A DNA stretch of 64,000 bases from HGM04593 sp045646845 (GCA_045646845.1 JAZRLO010000045.1:13959-77958), one strand, 5' to 3'; shown: positions 40,067-49,279, counted from the stretch's first letter. The notes: a model not told the origin generated them from the sequence alone. Made by a program: numbers and translations.

Positions 40067-42175
40067 ATGAGAAAACTTTTTTATTCACTATTTACACTTT
40101 CGATTATGCTTGGAATGAGTGCATGCAACTCCAAAGAGAAGGCAGCTGCATCTGCCGATGCAGGAAACAGCATACTGAATGAGAGTACTGCGCCCTTCGG
40201 TGCACCGGAATTCGGTAAGATTAAGGTTGAGGATTACAAGGAGGCTTTCGATAAGGGATTCGCCGAAAAGCGCGCCGATGTAAAGAAAATTATCGAGAAC
40301 ACCGAAGCACCCACATTTGCCAACACCATTGACGCGCTTGAAATGAGCGGCAAGACATTGGAGAAGGTTTCGACGATTTTCTTCACCCTCAACGAGAGCA
40401 ACAACAGCGAACAGACTGTAGAGATTGAGAACTATGTAGTCCCCAAGATGACAGAGATTAACGGCTACATATTCATGAACGACACACTCTTCAGCCGCAT
40501 AAAGACACTTTATGACAACCGCGCCACCTTAGGACTCAACGAGGAGCAGAGCATTGTGCTCGAGAACTACTATCAGGGATTCGTACGCGGAGGAGCGTTG
40601 CTGAATGCCGAGGAGAAGGCAAAACTGCTCGATATTGACACGAAACTCGGCCTGCTCTCCGTACAGTTCGGCAACAATCTCCTTGCCGACAACAAGGCAT
40701 TCAAGCTTGTCATCACCGACAAGAAGGACCTTGCAGGCCTGCCGCAGAATATCATCGACGCTGCTGCAAGCGAGGACGGCAAGAGCTGGGTATTCACACT
40801 CGACAAGCCCAGTTGCATTCCGTTCCTGCAGTATGCCGACAACCGCGAACTGCGCGAAAAGGTATATAAGGCATATTACGGACGCGGCGACAACAATGAC
40901 AGCAACGACAACAAGGCCGTGATAAAGGAGATTCTCCAACTTCGCCAGCAGAAAGCAAAGCTTCTCGGTTTCGAGAGCTATGCACACTTTGTTCTCGACG
41001 AGAAGATGGCAAAAACCCCGGAGGCAGCCCTGGCTCTGATGAACAGCATTTGGAAGCCGGCTGTGCAGCGCGCAAAGGAAGAGCGTGCCGAGCTGCAGAA
41101 GATTGCCGACCGCGAAGGTGCCGGCATTAAGATTGAAGGCTGGGACTGGTTCTACTACACAGAGAAGCTCCGCAAAGAGAAATACGCGCTCAACGACGAG
41201 GTGATAACCCCATACTTCAAACTCGAGAATGTGCTCAAAGGCGCGTTCGACTGCGCGACAAAACTCTATGGGATACATTTTGTAAAGCGTAGCGACATTC
41301 CTGTATATTATGACGGCGTAGAGGTTTATCAGGTGCTTGACAAAACAGGTGCTCACCTTGGCCTGTTCTACACAGACTTCTTCCCACGCGACTCAAAGCG
41401 TCAGGGAGCATGGATGACCAACTTCGTGAACCAGAAGAACCTCGGCGGAGAGAACGTACGCCCGATGATTGTCAACGTATGTAACTTTACAGCTCCACAG
41501 GGTGACACTCCTGCATTGCTTAACATTGACGAGACACGTACACTATTCCACGAGTTCGGCCACGCCCTCCACGGAATGCTCACACAGACACACTACCCCA
41601 GCGTAAGCGGAACAAACGTGAAGCATGACTTTGTAGAGCTGTTCTCACAGATAAACGAGAAATGGTCGGTACACCCCGACGTGATGCCCACCTATGCAAA
41701 GCACTACAAGACAGGCGAGGCGATACCCGACTCGCTCATCGCAAAGATGCAGCAGAGTTCACACTTCAACCTTGGCTTCGAGACCACGGAACTTGTAGCT
41801 GCGGCATTGCTTGACATGAAGATGCACCTGATTGACGATTACAGCAACTTCGACTGCAACGAGTACGAGAAGCAGTTGCGCAAGGAACTTGGTTTTATTG
41901 ACGAGATTGAGTACCGCTACCGCAGCACCAATTTTGCACACGTATTCGGCGGCGGATATGCAGTAGGTTACTACTCATACCTATGGGCCGAAGTACTCGA
42001 TTGCGATGCGTTCGAGCTGTTCCTCGAGAAGGGTATCTTCGACCAGGAGACAGCAACAGCCTTCAAACATCTGCTTGAGATGGGAGGCAGCGAAGACCCT
42101 ATGCGCGAGTACCGCAAGTTCCGTGGCGCAGACCCCAACCCCGAGGCATTGCTTCGCGCACGCGGACTTATCTGA
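40067..42175 (+). CDS. dcp: M3-family peptidyl-dipeptidase (Dcp-like) lipoprotein
   Basis: A 702-aa zinc metallopeptidase that removes C-terminal dipeptides from short peptides. The N-terminus MRKLFYSLFTLSIMLGMSAC has a lipobox, so the enzyme should be anchored in the envelope. The active site is LFHEFGHALHG (first His near residue 495) with a downstream Glu in the FVELFSQINEKW region. NLGFETTELVAAALLDM and YRSTNFAHVFGGGYAVGYYS are typical of Dcp/oligopeptidase A. The length matches the family. It is monocistronic. Placement in the Dcp rather than the OpdA branch is a judgement from overall pattern. Confidence 0.92.
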   Translation: MRKLFYSLFTLSIMLGMSACNSKEKAAASADAGNSILNESTAPFGAPEFGKIKVEDYKEAFDKGFAEKRADVKKIIENTEAPTFANTIDALEMSGKTLEKVSTIFFTLNESNNSEQTVEIENYVVPKMTEINGYIFMNDTLFSRIKTLYDNRATLGLNEEQSIVLENYYQGFVRGGALLNAEEKAKLLDIDTKLGLLSVQFGNNLLADNKAFKLVITDKKDLAGLPQNIIDAAASEDGKSWVFTLDKPSCIPFLQYADNRELREKVYKAYYGRGDNNDSNDNKAVIKEILQLRQQKAKLLGFESYAHFVLDEKMAKTPEAALALMNSIWKPAVQRAKEERAELQKIADREGAGIKIEGWDWFYYTEKLRKEKYALNDEVITPYFKLENVLKGAFDCATKLYGIHFVKRSDIPVYYDGVEVYQVLDKTGAHLGLFYTDFFPRDSKRQGAWMTNFVNQKNLGGENVRPMIVNVCNFTAPQGDTPALLNIDETRTLFHEFGHALHGMLTQTHYPSVSGTNVKHDFVELFSQINEKWSVHPDVMPTYAKHYKTGEAIPDSLIAKMQQSSHFNLGFETTELVAAALLDMKMHLIDDYSNFDCNEYEKQLRKELGFIDEIEYRYRSTNFAHVFGGGYAVGYYSYLWAEVLDCDAFELFLEKGIFDQETATAFKHLLEMGGSEDPMREYRKFRGADPNPEALLRARGLI

Positions 42176-42195
42176 CAACCAAATAACAGCCTCCC

Positions 42196-42235
42196 CTCCG
42201 CCCTACGGGCACCTCCCCTCCAAGGAGTGGCGGAG
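42196..42235. repeat. GC-rich inverted repeat between dcp and the C_GCAxxG gene
   Basis: CTCCGCC (42196-42202) and GGCGGAG (42229-42235) flank a stretch with a second CTCCCCTCC. It resembles in style the CTCCCTCCG elements at 11176 and 43517, and could act as a weak terminator. Confidence 0.4.
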
Positions 42236-42266
42236 TTGTTAACATAGAAACTTATATAAAAACACT

Positions 42267-42728
42267 ATGGAAGAAAGAATAGAAAAAGCAGTGGCACTCT
42301 TCAAAGAAGGCTATAACTGCAGCCAATCGGTGGTAGCGGCATTCGCCGACATGTACGGCTTTACCGATGAACAGGCTCTTAAGATGTCGGCCTCTTTCGG
42401 AGGCGGCATCGGACGCATGCGACAGACCTGTGGCTCGGCATGCGGCCTCTTCATGCTTGCCGGGCTTGAGAATGGTTGCACCGAAGGCAGGGACAAGGAC
42501 GGCAAGGAAGCCAACTACAAACTCGTGCAGCAGTTTGCCGAGGAGTTCAAGAAACGCAACGGTTCGCTCATATGCGCCGAACTGCTTGGGCTTGCAAAGA
42601 ACGCCCCTACCCCTGCGACACCCGAGGCACGCACTGCCGAGTATTACAAGAAACGCCCCTGTGTAAAGATGGTCGAAGAGGCCGCACGAATCTTTGCGGA
42701 GTATCTTAAAAATAAGGAACAGGAATAA
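42267..42728 (+). CDS. C_GCAxxG_C_C family redox-type protein
   Basis: A 153-aa protein of the family named for its cysteine pattern: GYNCSQSVVAAF, then SFGGGIGRMRQTCGSACGLF, then SLICAELLG and a final Cys in KKRPCVKMVEEA. The conserved cysteines suggest metal or redox-cofactor binding, but no activity is established for the family in general. The length is normal. It lies 92 bases after dcp and is followed by a hairpin terminator. Confidence 0.88.
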   Translation: MEERIEKAVALFKEGYNCSQSVVAAFADMYGFTDEQALKMSASFGGGIGRMRQTCGSACGLFMLAGLENGCTEGRDKDGKEANYKLVQQFAEEFKKRNGSLICAELLGLAKNAPTPATPEARTAEYYKKRPCVKMVEEAARIFAEYLKNKEQE

Positions 42729-42756
42729 CATCCAATATTCAACAGAACGGATACCG

Positions 42757-42801
42757 GCTCCTGCCTTTGTCAAAGAGTATCATCTTCGGCAAGACAGGAG
42801 C
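42757..42801 (+). terminator. Hairpin terminator after the C_GCAxxG gene
   Basis: GCTCCTG (42757-42763) pairs with CAGGAGC (42795-42801) and is followed by TTTATTTATT. The stretch to 42945 shows no gene. Confidence 0.5.
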
Positions 42802-42945
42802 TTTATTTATTCTAATGCAGTTCCAGGCTACTCTTGCATGCCCTTCTGCTGCGCAGGCAACAACAAGCAGAATGAATTTTATTTACATTCCGACTTTAAC
42901 AGCAAACTGTTGAATAAAATGCACGAAAAAGGGCCGATTCCGTTA

Positions 42946-43014
42946 TAAATTTGCAGAAAATACTGAAAATCACCGACTTTTCGTTTGTCATATCAAAAAA
43001 AAGACGTACCTTTG
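42946..43014 (+). promoter_or_regulatory. Two -7 boxes upstream of the winged-helix gene
   Basis: A first box TAAATTTG is at 42946-42953. A second, near-ideal promoter has TTTG (42984-42987), 19 bases, then TACCTTTG (43007-43014). From the second, the leader before the ATG at 43134 would be about 112 bases. Confidence 0.7.
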
Positions 43015-43133
43015 CACCCAAATTAAAAAGCTGACAGCAAAAACCACCCTACAATGGTGATAAACAACAGTTTGGCTATTTAATTTAACACAAGAGAGGC
43101 TATATTAATTTTTAATTTAAATATTAAGAAACT

Positions 43134-43331
43134 ATGATTGAGAACGCTGGTGCATTCGCAGGCCGTATCTGGACTGCTTTGAACGAGACAGAGGGTCTTA
43201 CATTGAAGGAGATCAAGACAAAGACTAAGTTGAAAGACAAGGAACTTTACCTCGGTTTGGGTTGGTTGCTTCGCGAGGACAAGATCTTTACTTGCGTTGC
43301 AGGTGAGGACGAGATTTTCGCTCTCAAGTAA
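43134..43331 (+). CDS. Small winged-helix protein (DUF2582-like)
   Basis: A 65-aa protein that is a single winged helix-turn-helix: AGAFAGRIWTALNETEGLTL, then KEIKTKTKLKDKELYLGLGW, then LLREDKIFTCVAGEDEIFAL. It matches the short winged-helix family (DUF2582) common in Bacteroidota. The strong promoter, long leader and its own terminator suggest high expression. Its target is unknown; it may bind DNA or act structurally. Confidence 0.85.
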   Translation: MIENAGAFAGRIWTALNETEGLTLKEIKTKTKLKDKELYLGLGWLLREDKIFTCVAGEDEIFALK

Positions 43332-43356
43332 TTGAAAATCACATTCAATTCAATAG

Positions 43357-43382
43357 AAGGCTTGGCAAATTTGCCAAGCCTT
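43357..43382 (+). terminator. Terminator after the winged-helix gene
   Basis: Perfect 13-base arms AAGGCTTGGCAAA / TTTGCCAAGCCTT followed by TCTATTTTAT. Confidence 0.85.
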
Positions 43383-43516
43383 TCTATTTTATCTACTTTT
43401 GGACGTGCCTCGCACAAATGGTGATGCCGACAGAACTCTCCGTTGTGTTGCTTACAGTGCCGGAGTGTTTTGAAATTACCGTTGCCGGTGGTTTGTAGGC
43501 ATGAGATGTTCGCGTG

Positions 43517-43702
43517 CAAACTCCCTCCGCAACTCCGTTGGCCTATCGGCACTCCTTTGGGGAGCTAAAGCTCAGTGCTAAAGCACACTCCTTTGGGGAG
43601 CTAAAGCTCCCGTCGTCGCAAACAATGCTTTTTCGCATTGTCGTCGCAAGCAACGCTCCCCCGCGTTGCCCCTCTTCAATGGCAAGATGGACAGTTTTTT
43701 TC
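43517..43702. repeat. Compound intergenic repeat element
   Basis: It begins CAAACTCCCTCCG and ends GATGGACAGTTTTTTT, like the shorter element at 11176-11230. Inside, the 24-base unit beginning CACTCCTTTGGGG occurs twice (43550-43573 and 43586-43609), and a GTCGTCGCAA-CAA-GC motif occurs twice near 43611 and 43643. No coding potential is seen. Confidence 0.6.
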
Positions 43703-43740
43703 ATATTCACGTAGCGTTCTTGCCGGACTTTATCCCAACA

Positions 43741-43768
43741 AAAAAGGCAACCCGAGGGTTGCCTTTTT
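43741..43768 (-). terminator. Terminator after the TPR gene
   Basis: Arms AAAAAGGCAACCC and GGGTTGCCTTTTT are perfect with a 2-base loop, 25 bases past the TPR gene stop. Confidence 0.85.
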
Positions 43769-43792
43769 CAAAAATCCGTAATTAACCGGAAA

Positions 43793-45088
43793 TCAATATC
43801 CGAGTGACTCCTGAAGTTTCTCAAGTTCCTTCAGCTCCTTATCCATATTGAGGTTGTAGTAGCAGTTCATAAGACCGTTCATCCAGAAATCGGTACGGTC
43901 GGGAGCAACCTCGCGGAGCTTCAGGTACAAAGGCAGAGCCTCGCTGTAATAACCTTTGAGTACCTCTTTATCCTTTGCAAGTTTCTTCTTGTCCTTGATG
44001 TTTGTAGAAGCGTTCTCGTTATTGTATATCTGAGCCTTCTGCAGGTAGCAACGGCCGAGGTTTGCAAGAGCGGTCTGATACTTGTCATCAGCCTCAAGGG
44101 TCTTCTTGTACCACTCGATTGCAGTATCAAGATCAGCCATATTCTTCTCGTCACGCTCGAACTTACCCTGTGCGATGTAGCCCTTCAAGAAGAGGAACAA
44201 GGGGTTGGAAGGATCGGATGCGATGAGTTCGTCGGCAAGGCTGTTGAGCTTGTCGCTCTCGTTGCGGTTGTCATAGTACTGGATGAGAGACTGGCTGAAA
44301 TAGGTATCGTTAGGATAGAGCTTGATACCTTCCAGGCAGAGGTCAATCCACTTGGCTGTATCACCCATCTCGAGATGAGCGTTTGTCTTGTAACGGTATG
44401 CAGTAGGTGCAATCTGCGGATTCGCCATGGCGATATCAACGTGTGAAAGAACCATGTCGTAGTTCTTGAGCTGCATACCGCAAAGGCTCATGTTGTATGC
44501 TGCAACAGGAACGTTTACAGTATCCTTGGGCATCATACCTGCGTTGAAGAGCTTGTCTGAAGCTGTAATGAACATACCGAAAAGGTCATAAGCCTTCTTG
44601 TAGTCCTCGTTGCCATAATAGTATGCACCGGCGTTGTAGAACTGTGCAAACTGCTGTGCGTAAGACATCAACACGAACTCGCCATACTTGGGCTTTACAC
44701 GACCCTTCTTGTCGGGCATGTTGTCGTACTTCTCGCAATTAGCAAGTTCGTTTCCGAACTCGTAAGCATAAGAGTAGAGCTTTGCCTCGTCACAGGGAGC
44801 ACCCTCGGCACGCTTGCGGTTCTCCTCGTCCAGAATACCCTTCTTTGCGCTCGCGCTCACGAACCATACATACGGATCCTGGTTTACCAACGGGCTTGCG
44901 ATTACTGTTCTCATAGCCTCCGCAGCCGCTGTCGGGTTGGTCTGAAGATTCACTTCTGCATCTTCGGCAACATTCATAAGGGCTTTAATCTGCCTTTTCT
45001 GCTGCTTCAGTTCTTCTTTTGTAAGTTCCTGGCCAAAAGCGAATGTTGCGGCAAGGACAAAAGCGAAAGATAATACTAATTTTTTCAT
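43793..45088 (-). CDS. Secreted TPR-type protein downstream of gyrA
   Basis: A 431-aa protein with a signal peptide (MKKLVLSFAFVLAATFAFGQ) and a mostly helical body built of TPR-like repeats, clear in AHLEMGDTAKWIDLCLEGIK, AIEWYKKTLEADDKYQTALA and NLGRCYLQKAQIYNN. It should sit in the periplasm and mediate protein contacts. It starts 27 bases after gyrA on the same strand and probably shares its transcript. The partner is unknown. Confidence 0.82.
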   Translation of the reverse strand: MKKLVLSFAFVLAATFAFGQELTKEELKQQKRQIKALMNVAEDAEVNLQTNPTAAAEAMRTVIASPLVNQDPYVWFVSASAKKGILDEENRKRAEGAPCDEAKLYSYAYEFGNELANCEKYDNMPDKKGRVKPKYGEFVLMSYAQQFAQFYNAGAYYYGNEDYKKAYDLFGMFITASDKLFNAGMMPKDTVNVPVAAYNMSLCGMQLKNYDMVLSHVDIAMANPQIAPTAYRYKTNAHLEMGDTAKWIDLCLEGIKLYPNDTYFSQSLIQYYDNRNESDKLNSLADELIASDPSNPLFLFLKGYIAQGKFERDEKNMADLDTAIEWYKKTLEADDKYQTALANLGRCYLQKAQIYNNENASTNIKDKKKLAKDKEVLKGYYSEALPLYLKLREVAPDRTDFWMNGLMNCYYNLNMDKELKELEKLQESLGY

Positions 45089-45115
45089 ATCATTCCAATT
45101 TTAAATTGTTAAGGA

Positions 45116-47644
45116 TTATTCTTGATTTACGTTCTCGTTTGTTTCGGGTGCTGTTTCGGGTGCCTGTACATCGGCATCCACAGCAACAGGTTCCTCTTCC
45201 TCGCGTGTAACCTTGCATACAGAACCAATGCAGTCATTCTTCTTTCCGAGGTTGATGATTCTTACACCCTGTGTCGCACGTCTCTGTACAGGAATCTGGT
45301 CAACTGATGTACGGATGGTGATACCCGATTTATTGATAATCATGAGGTCATTGTCATTATTTACATCCATGATGGCAACCAACTGGCCTGTCTTCTCTGT
45401 TACCTGAAGTGTCTTGACACCCTTACATCCGCGGCTTACCGTAGGATAGTCATCGGTTGCTGAACGCTTTCCGTAGCCCTGCTCTGAGAGTACGAGCAAT
45501 GAATGTTCAGCCTCGTCTTTCTTAGGCAACACAACCATGCCTACAACCTCGTCGTTATCGGCAATGTCCATTCCCTTGACACCGGTCGCCGTACGACCCA
45601 TGGCACGTACTGTACCCTCGTTGAAACGAACCGCCTTACCGCCACGGTTTGCCAGGATGATGTCGCTGTCACCGTCGGTCAAAGCAACTGAGATTACGCG
45701 GTCATCCTCACGGATGGTGATGGCGATGATACCGTTGGTACGCGGACGTGAATACTGCTCGAGACTTGTCTTCTTGATGATACCGTTCTTTGTACAGAAC
45801 ACGATGTTATGGCTCTCGATGAAGTTCTTGTCGGCAAGAGTCTTGACGCGCACGAATGCATTGACTGCATCGTCGGCATCGATGTTGAGCATGTTCTGTA
45901 TTGCGCGGCCCTTCGAGTTCTTGTTACCCTCGGGTATCTCATATACCTTGAGCCAGTAGCACTTTCCGCGCTGTGTAAAGAACAGCATGGTATTGTGCAT
46001 GGTTGCTGTATATATGTATTCGATGAAGTCGCTGTCGCGCGTATCACTACCCTTGGAGCCTACGCCGCCACGATTCTGACTGCGGTACTCGGTAAGAGGA
46101 GTACGCTTGATGTATCCCATGTGAGAGATTGTTATAACCATCTCGTCGTCAGCATAGAAGTCCTCGGGGTTGAAGTCGCTTGATGCGCTGTAGTCAATCT
46201 TGCAACGGCGCTCGTCGCCATACTTCTCCTTGACCTCAATAAGTTCGTCCTTTATTACCTGCTTGCAGAGTTCCTCGTCGGTGAGAATAGCATTGTAGTA
46301 TTCAATCTTGCGCATGAGTTCCTCATATTCGGCATGCAACTTGTCCTGCTGAATACCGGTAAGCTGTGCAAGACGCATCTCGACGATGGCCGCGGCCTGA
46401 ACCTCGGTCAGATTGAAACGCTCCTGCAATGCAATCCTTGCCTCAGCCGGAGACTTTGCCGCCTTGATGAGACGTACAACCTCGTCGATATTGTCCGATG
46501 CTATTATGAGACCTTCAACGATGTGTGCGCGCTCCTCGGCCTTGCGCAGTTCATATTTGGTACGGCGGATGACAACCTCGTGACGATGCTCGACGAAACA
46601 GCCGATACACTCCTTCAAAGAGAGGAGCTTGGGACGACCACCTACAAGGGCAATACAGTTTACGCTGAACGATGTCTGCAAAGAACTCATCTTGTAGAGC
46701 TTGTTCAGAATTACATTGGCGTTTGCATCGCGCTTTACATCGATGACGATGCGCATACCCGATTGGTCGGACTCGTCATTGATATTGGAAATGCCCTCGA
46801 TCTTCTTCTCGTTGACCATAGAGGCAATATCCTTTATAAGTTCCTCCTTGTTGACATTGTAAGGGATGGCAGTCACGACAATCTTTTCGTGTGTTCCCGA
46901 TTCTATCTCGGCAACCGCACGCATGATTACACGGCCACGTCCGGTCTCATAAGCGTCACGTACACCGTTCAGGCCGAATATGTCACAGCCTGTCGGAAAA
47001 TCGGGAGCCTTGACAAACTGCATAAGTCCGTCCGTGTCTATATCGGGATTGTCGATATATGCAATGCTGGCATCAATAACCTCGTTGAGATTGTGGGTAG
47101 GTATGTTCGTAGCCATACCTACGGCAATACCCGATGAACCATTCACCAGAAGGTTCGGTATTCTTGTAGGCAACACCGTAGGCTCAATGAACTCGTCATT
47201 GTAGTTCGGCTGAAAATCTACAGTATCCTTGTAGAGATCCTGTGCAAGCTCCTCGCCGATTTTGTGAAGACGCGCTTCTGTATAACGCATGGCAGCGGGA
47301 GAGTCACCGTCAATGGAACCGAAGTTACCCTGACCGTCGATAAGCGGATAACGCATTACCCAGTCCTGTGCCATTCGCACCAATGCACCATATACCGATG
47401 AGTCGCCATGAGGGTGGTACTTACCAAGTACATCACCGACAGTACGGGCAGACTTCTTGTATGGCTTGTCCGAAGTGTTTCCCAGCTCCATCATGCCATA
47501 GAGGATGCGGCGGTGTACCGGCTTCAAGCCGTCACGCACATCGGGCAAGGCACGGGCTACGATCACCGACATTGAGTAGTCAATGTAGGACGATCTCATC
47601 TCCTCCTCGACATTCACTTTAATAATTCTGTCGTTTTCAATCAT
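45116..47644 (-). CDS. gyrA: DNA gyrase subunit A
   Basis: An 842-aa type IIA topoisomerase subunit that breaks and rejoins DNA for negative supercoiling. The N-terminus shows SYIDYSMSVIVARALPDVRD and GLKPVHRRIL; the quinolone region reads GKYHPHGDSSVYGALVRMAQ, with Ser at the E. coli Ser83 position and Gly at the Asp87 position, which I believe is normal for this phylum. The catalytic Tyr is in AAMRYTEARL. C-terminal beta-pinwheel repeats and an acidic tail follow (the GyrA box is Q-R-R-A-T-Q-G near the end). It is followed by the TPR gene. Confidence 0.96.
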   Translation of the reverse strand: MIENDRIIKVNVEEEMRSSYIDYSMSVIVARALPDVRDGLKPVHRRILYGMMELGNTSDKPYKKSARTVGDVLGKYHPHGDSSVYGALVRMAQDWVMRYPLIDGQGNFGSIDGDSPAAMRYTEARLHKIGEELAQDLYKDTVDFQPNYNDEFIEPTVLPTRIPNLLVNGSSGIAVGMATNIPTHNLNEVIDASIAYIDNPDIDTDGLMQFVKAPDFPTGCDIFGLNGVRDAYETGRGRVIMRAVAEIESGTHEKIVVTAIPYNVNKEELIKDIASMVNEKKIEGISNINDESDQSGMRIVIDVKRDANANVILNKLYKMSSLQTSFSVNCIALVGGRPKLLSLKECIGCFVEHRHEVVIRRTKYELRKAEERAHIVEGLIIASDNIDEVVRLIKAAKSPAEARIALQERFNLTEVQAAAIVEMRLAQLTGIQQDKLHAEYEELMRKIEYYNAILTDEELCKQVIKDELIEVKEKYGDERRCKIDYSASSDFNPEDFYADDEMVITISHMGYIKRTPLTEYRSQNRGGVGSKGSDTRDSDFIEYIYTATMHNTMLFFTQRGKCYWLKVYEIPEGNKNSKGRAIQNMLNIDADDAVNAFVRVKTLADKNFIESHNIVFCTKNGIIKKTSLEQYSRPRTNGIIAITIREDDRVISVALTDGDSDIILANRGGKAVRFNEGTVRAMGRTATGVKGMDIADNDEVVGMVVLPKKDEAEHSLLVLSEQGYGKRSATDDYPTVSRGCKGVKTLQVTEKTGQLVAIMDVNNDNDLMIINKSGITIRTSVDQIPVQRRATQGVRIINLGKKNDCIGSVCKVTREEEEPVAVDADVQAPETAPETNENVNQE

Positions 47645-47704
47645 CTGAATTTGTATTTAATATTTTGTTATAAAATTGTTCAATTATACCTTATAAATAT
47701 GAAA

Positions 47705-47712
47705 TAACTTTG
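47705..47712 (+). promoter_or_regulatory. Orphan -7 box TAACTTTG between gyrA and the remnant
   Basis: It matches TAnnTTTG on the plus strand and points towards the TTTAAA repeat cluster and the mobile-element-like remnant. Confidence 0.4.
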
Positions 47713-47775
47713 CTAAATTACTTAAAAATGACGAAACCGGCAAGAATTTTAAACAATATTAAGCTCCCGGGAGGC

Positions 47776-47843
47776 TTTTAAACGCGTTTTAAACACGTTT
47801 TAAGGCAAAAAGCTCTTATAACGGGTTTAAAAGGGGTTTAAAA
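47776..47843. repeat. Phased TTTTAAA repeats (11-bp spacing, two opposed clusters)
   Basis: TTTTAA(A) starts at 47776, 47787 and 47798, exactly 11 bases apart. The reverse form TTTAAAA starts at 47826 and 47837, again 11 bases apart. Spacing of one helical turn puts all copies of a cluster on one DNA face, as in operator or iteron arrays. Function unknown. Confidence 0.65.
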
Positions 47844-47848
47844 GCATC

Positions 47849-48487
47849 GGCAAACATCATGGCTTGGGTGCCGCCGAGGAGAAAAGAGCAATACAGAAAT
47901 ATATTGAGTCTTTGCCAGAAAATTATGCTTCTAAACATCCACTTGCTTTCGAAAATAATGGCTATATTTACATATTCAATACGTCGCGTATTCAATATGA
48001 GGATAATAGAGATGATAAGCACGACGGATTTTATATATTGCGAAAAATAGATCTAAATAATATTTCAAATGAGCAACAAAGCAAAATTGAAAGACTCACC
48101 GGAGAGAATCTTCGACATGCTGATAGAGTGGATGGCGAGTTTAGGAGCGAGCAAGACAACAATCAAAGCAGTGGTAGCGCTTCTTCCGGAACACCAACAG
48201 CAGTACAAACTGATGGAGTGGATATCGAAACAGATGGAAACTCGCAATCCCGTAGAGGGCGAGATACAGGAACAGGCTTTGAAAATGAGCAAGCAGAGGT
48301 AAACCGCGAGGGTACCGGCCCACTCACTGACCGCGAGGTGGTGATGGAGAGTGACCCGTATTCAAAGGTGCTTGGCAAGCCGCGTTACTATGGCAAGCGT
48401 CAGAGAAAGTTTAGTCTGCAAAGATGCGGAAGCTATCGAATAAAATCGTTATCTTCGCAAACGGAATTGACAGACAAAATACTATAA
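47849..48487 (+). pseudogene. C-terminal fragment of a large mobile-element-type protein (copy 2)
   Basis: The frame is open from about 47831 without a proper start and reads GLGAAEEKRAIQKYIESLPE, then GYIYIFNTSRIQ, GFYILRKIDLNNISNEQQSK, IERLTGENL, a Ser/Gly-rich stretch, then GRDTGTGFENEQAEV and VLGKPRYYGKRQRKF. It then runs into unrelated sequence containing the trmD promoter. The layout resembles tails of large polyvalent proteins found in phages and conjugative elements, but I could not confirm this by search. A second frame (48069-48302, 77 aa) is also open inside, as in the copy at 15118. Confidence 0.55.
48450..48457 (+). promoter_or_regulatory. -7 box TATCTTCG for trmD
   Basis: It is a variant -7 box, 57 bases before the trmD ATG and just inside the end of the remnant's open frame. 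It lets trmD be transcribed independently of the remnant. Confidence 0.5.
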
Positions 48488-48514
48488 AGTATAATTTACA
48501 AAACTAAATTACAT

Positions 48515-49189
48515 ATGCGTGTTGACATTATTACAACATTTCCCGAGATGATGGAGTCGTTCTTCAACTCATCTATAATGGGGCGTGCACAGCGCAACGG
48601 ATATGCCGAAATTTGTTTACACAATTTACGGGATTATACAACTGACAAGCACAGAAAGACCGATGATTACCCATTCGGAGGCTGCGCAGGACTTGTTATG
48701 AAAATTGAGCCTATTGACAACTGTATAAAGCACCTTAAGGCTCAGCGCGATTATGACGAGGTCATCTATACGACCCCTGACGGCAAAGTTTTTGACCAGC
48801 CGATGGCAAATTCCCTCTCAATGAAGCAAAATCTGATATTTTTGTGCGGACATTACAAGGGAATTGACCATAGAATACGTGAACACTTGATTACAAAGGA
48901 AATAAGTATAGGAGATTACGTATTAACGGGTGGCGAATTGGCCGTAGAGGTAATATGCGATGCTGTCATTCGCCTAATTCCGGGCGTAATTTCGGACGAA
49001 ACATCGGCTTTAAGCGACTCTTTCCAGGACAATTTGCTCGCTGCACCCGTCTATACACGTCCGGCCGAGTACAACGGATGGAAAGTACCCGAGATTCTGC
49101 TGTCAGGACACGAGGCAAAGATACGCCAATGGGAATTCGAGCAGTCACTTGAGAGAACAAAGCTGTTGAGGCCAGACCTGTTGAAATAA
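48515..49189 (+). CDS. trmD: tRNA (guanine-N1)-methyltransferase
   Basis: A 224-aa SPOUT (trefoil-knot) enzyme that uses SAM to make m1G37 in tRNAs and prevent frameshifting. Signatures are RVDIITTFPEMMESFFNSSI, DDYPFGGCAGLVMKIEPI, FLCGHYKGIDHRIREHL and EISIGDYVLTGGELAVEVI, which form the knot. The length is typical of the family. Unlike in many bacteria it is not next to rpsP or rplS here (rpsP lies 29 kb away). Confidence 0.96.
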   Translation: MRVDIITTFPEMMESFFNSSIMGRAQRNGYAEICLHNLRDYTTDKHRKTDDYPFGGCAGLVMKIEPIDNCIKHLKAQRDYDEVIYTTPDGKVFDQPMANSLSMKQNLIFLCGHYKGIDHRIREHLITKEISIGDYVLTGGELAVEVICDAVIRLIPGVISDETSALSDSFQDNLLAAPVYTRPAEYNGWKVPEILLSGHEAKIRQWEFEQSLERTKLLRPDLLK

Positions 49190-49244
49190 TTCAAATATTT
49201 TTACATGTTACATTTGTATATACAAAAGTAAACAGCAAATAAAA

Positions 49245-49279
49245 AGAGGACAACCCAAAAGTAAACAGGGTTGTCCTCT
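49245..49279. terminator. Terminator between trmD and pyrD
   Basis: AGAGGACAACCC (49245-49256) pairs with GGGTTGTCCTCT (49268-49279), followed by CTTTGTTT. The hairpin is almost the same as at 20819-20860. Confidence 0.8.

Noticed and set aside
40529..41356. 275-aa minus-strand frame inside the M3 peptidase
   Set aside because: It is antisense to a conserved enzyme and has no promoter or family features.
46334..47137. 267-aa plus-strand frame inside gyrA
   Set aside because: It is antisense to conserved gyrase sequence; residues show no domain pattern.
45900..47200. Quinolone-resistance reading of GyrA (Gly at the Asp87 position)
   Set aside because: The GDSSVYGALVR form is, as far as I know, the normal sequence in this phylum, so it is not evidence of a resistance mutation.
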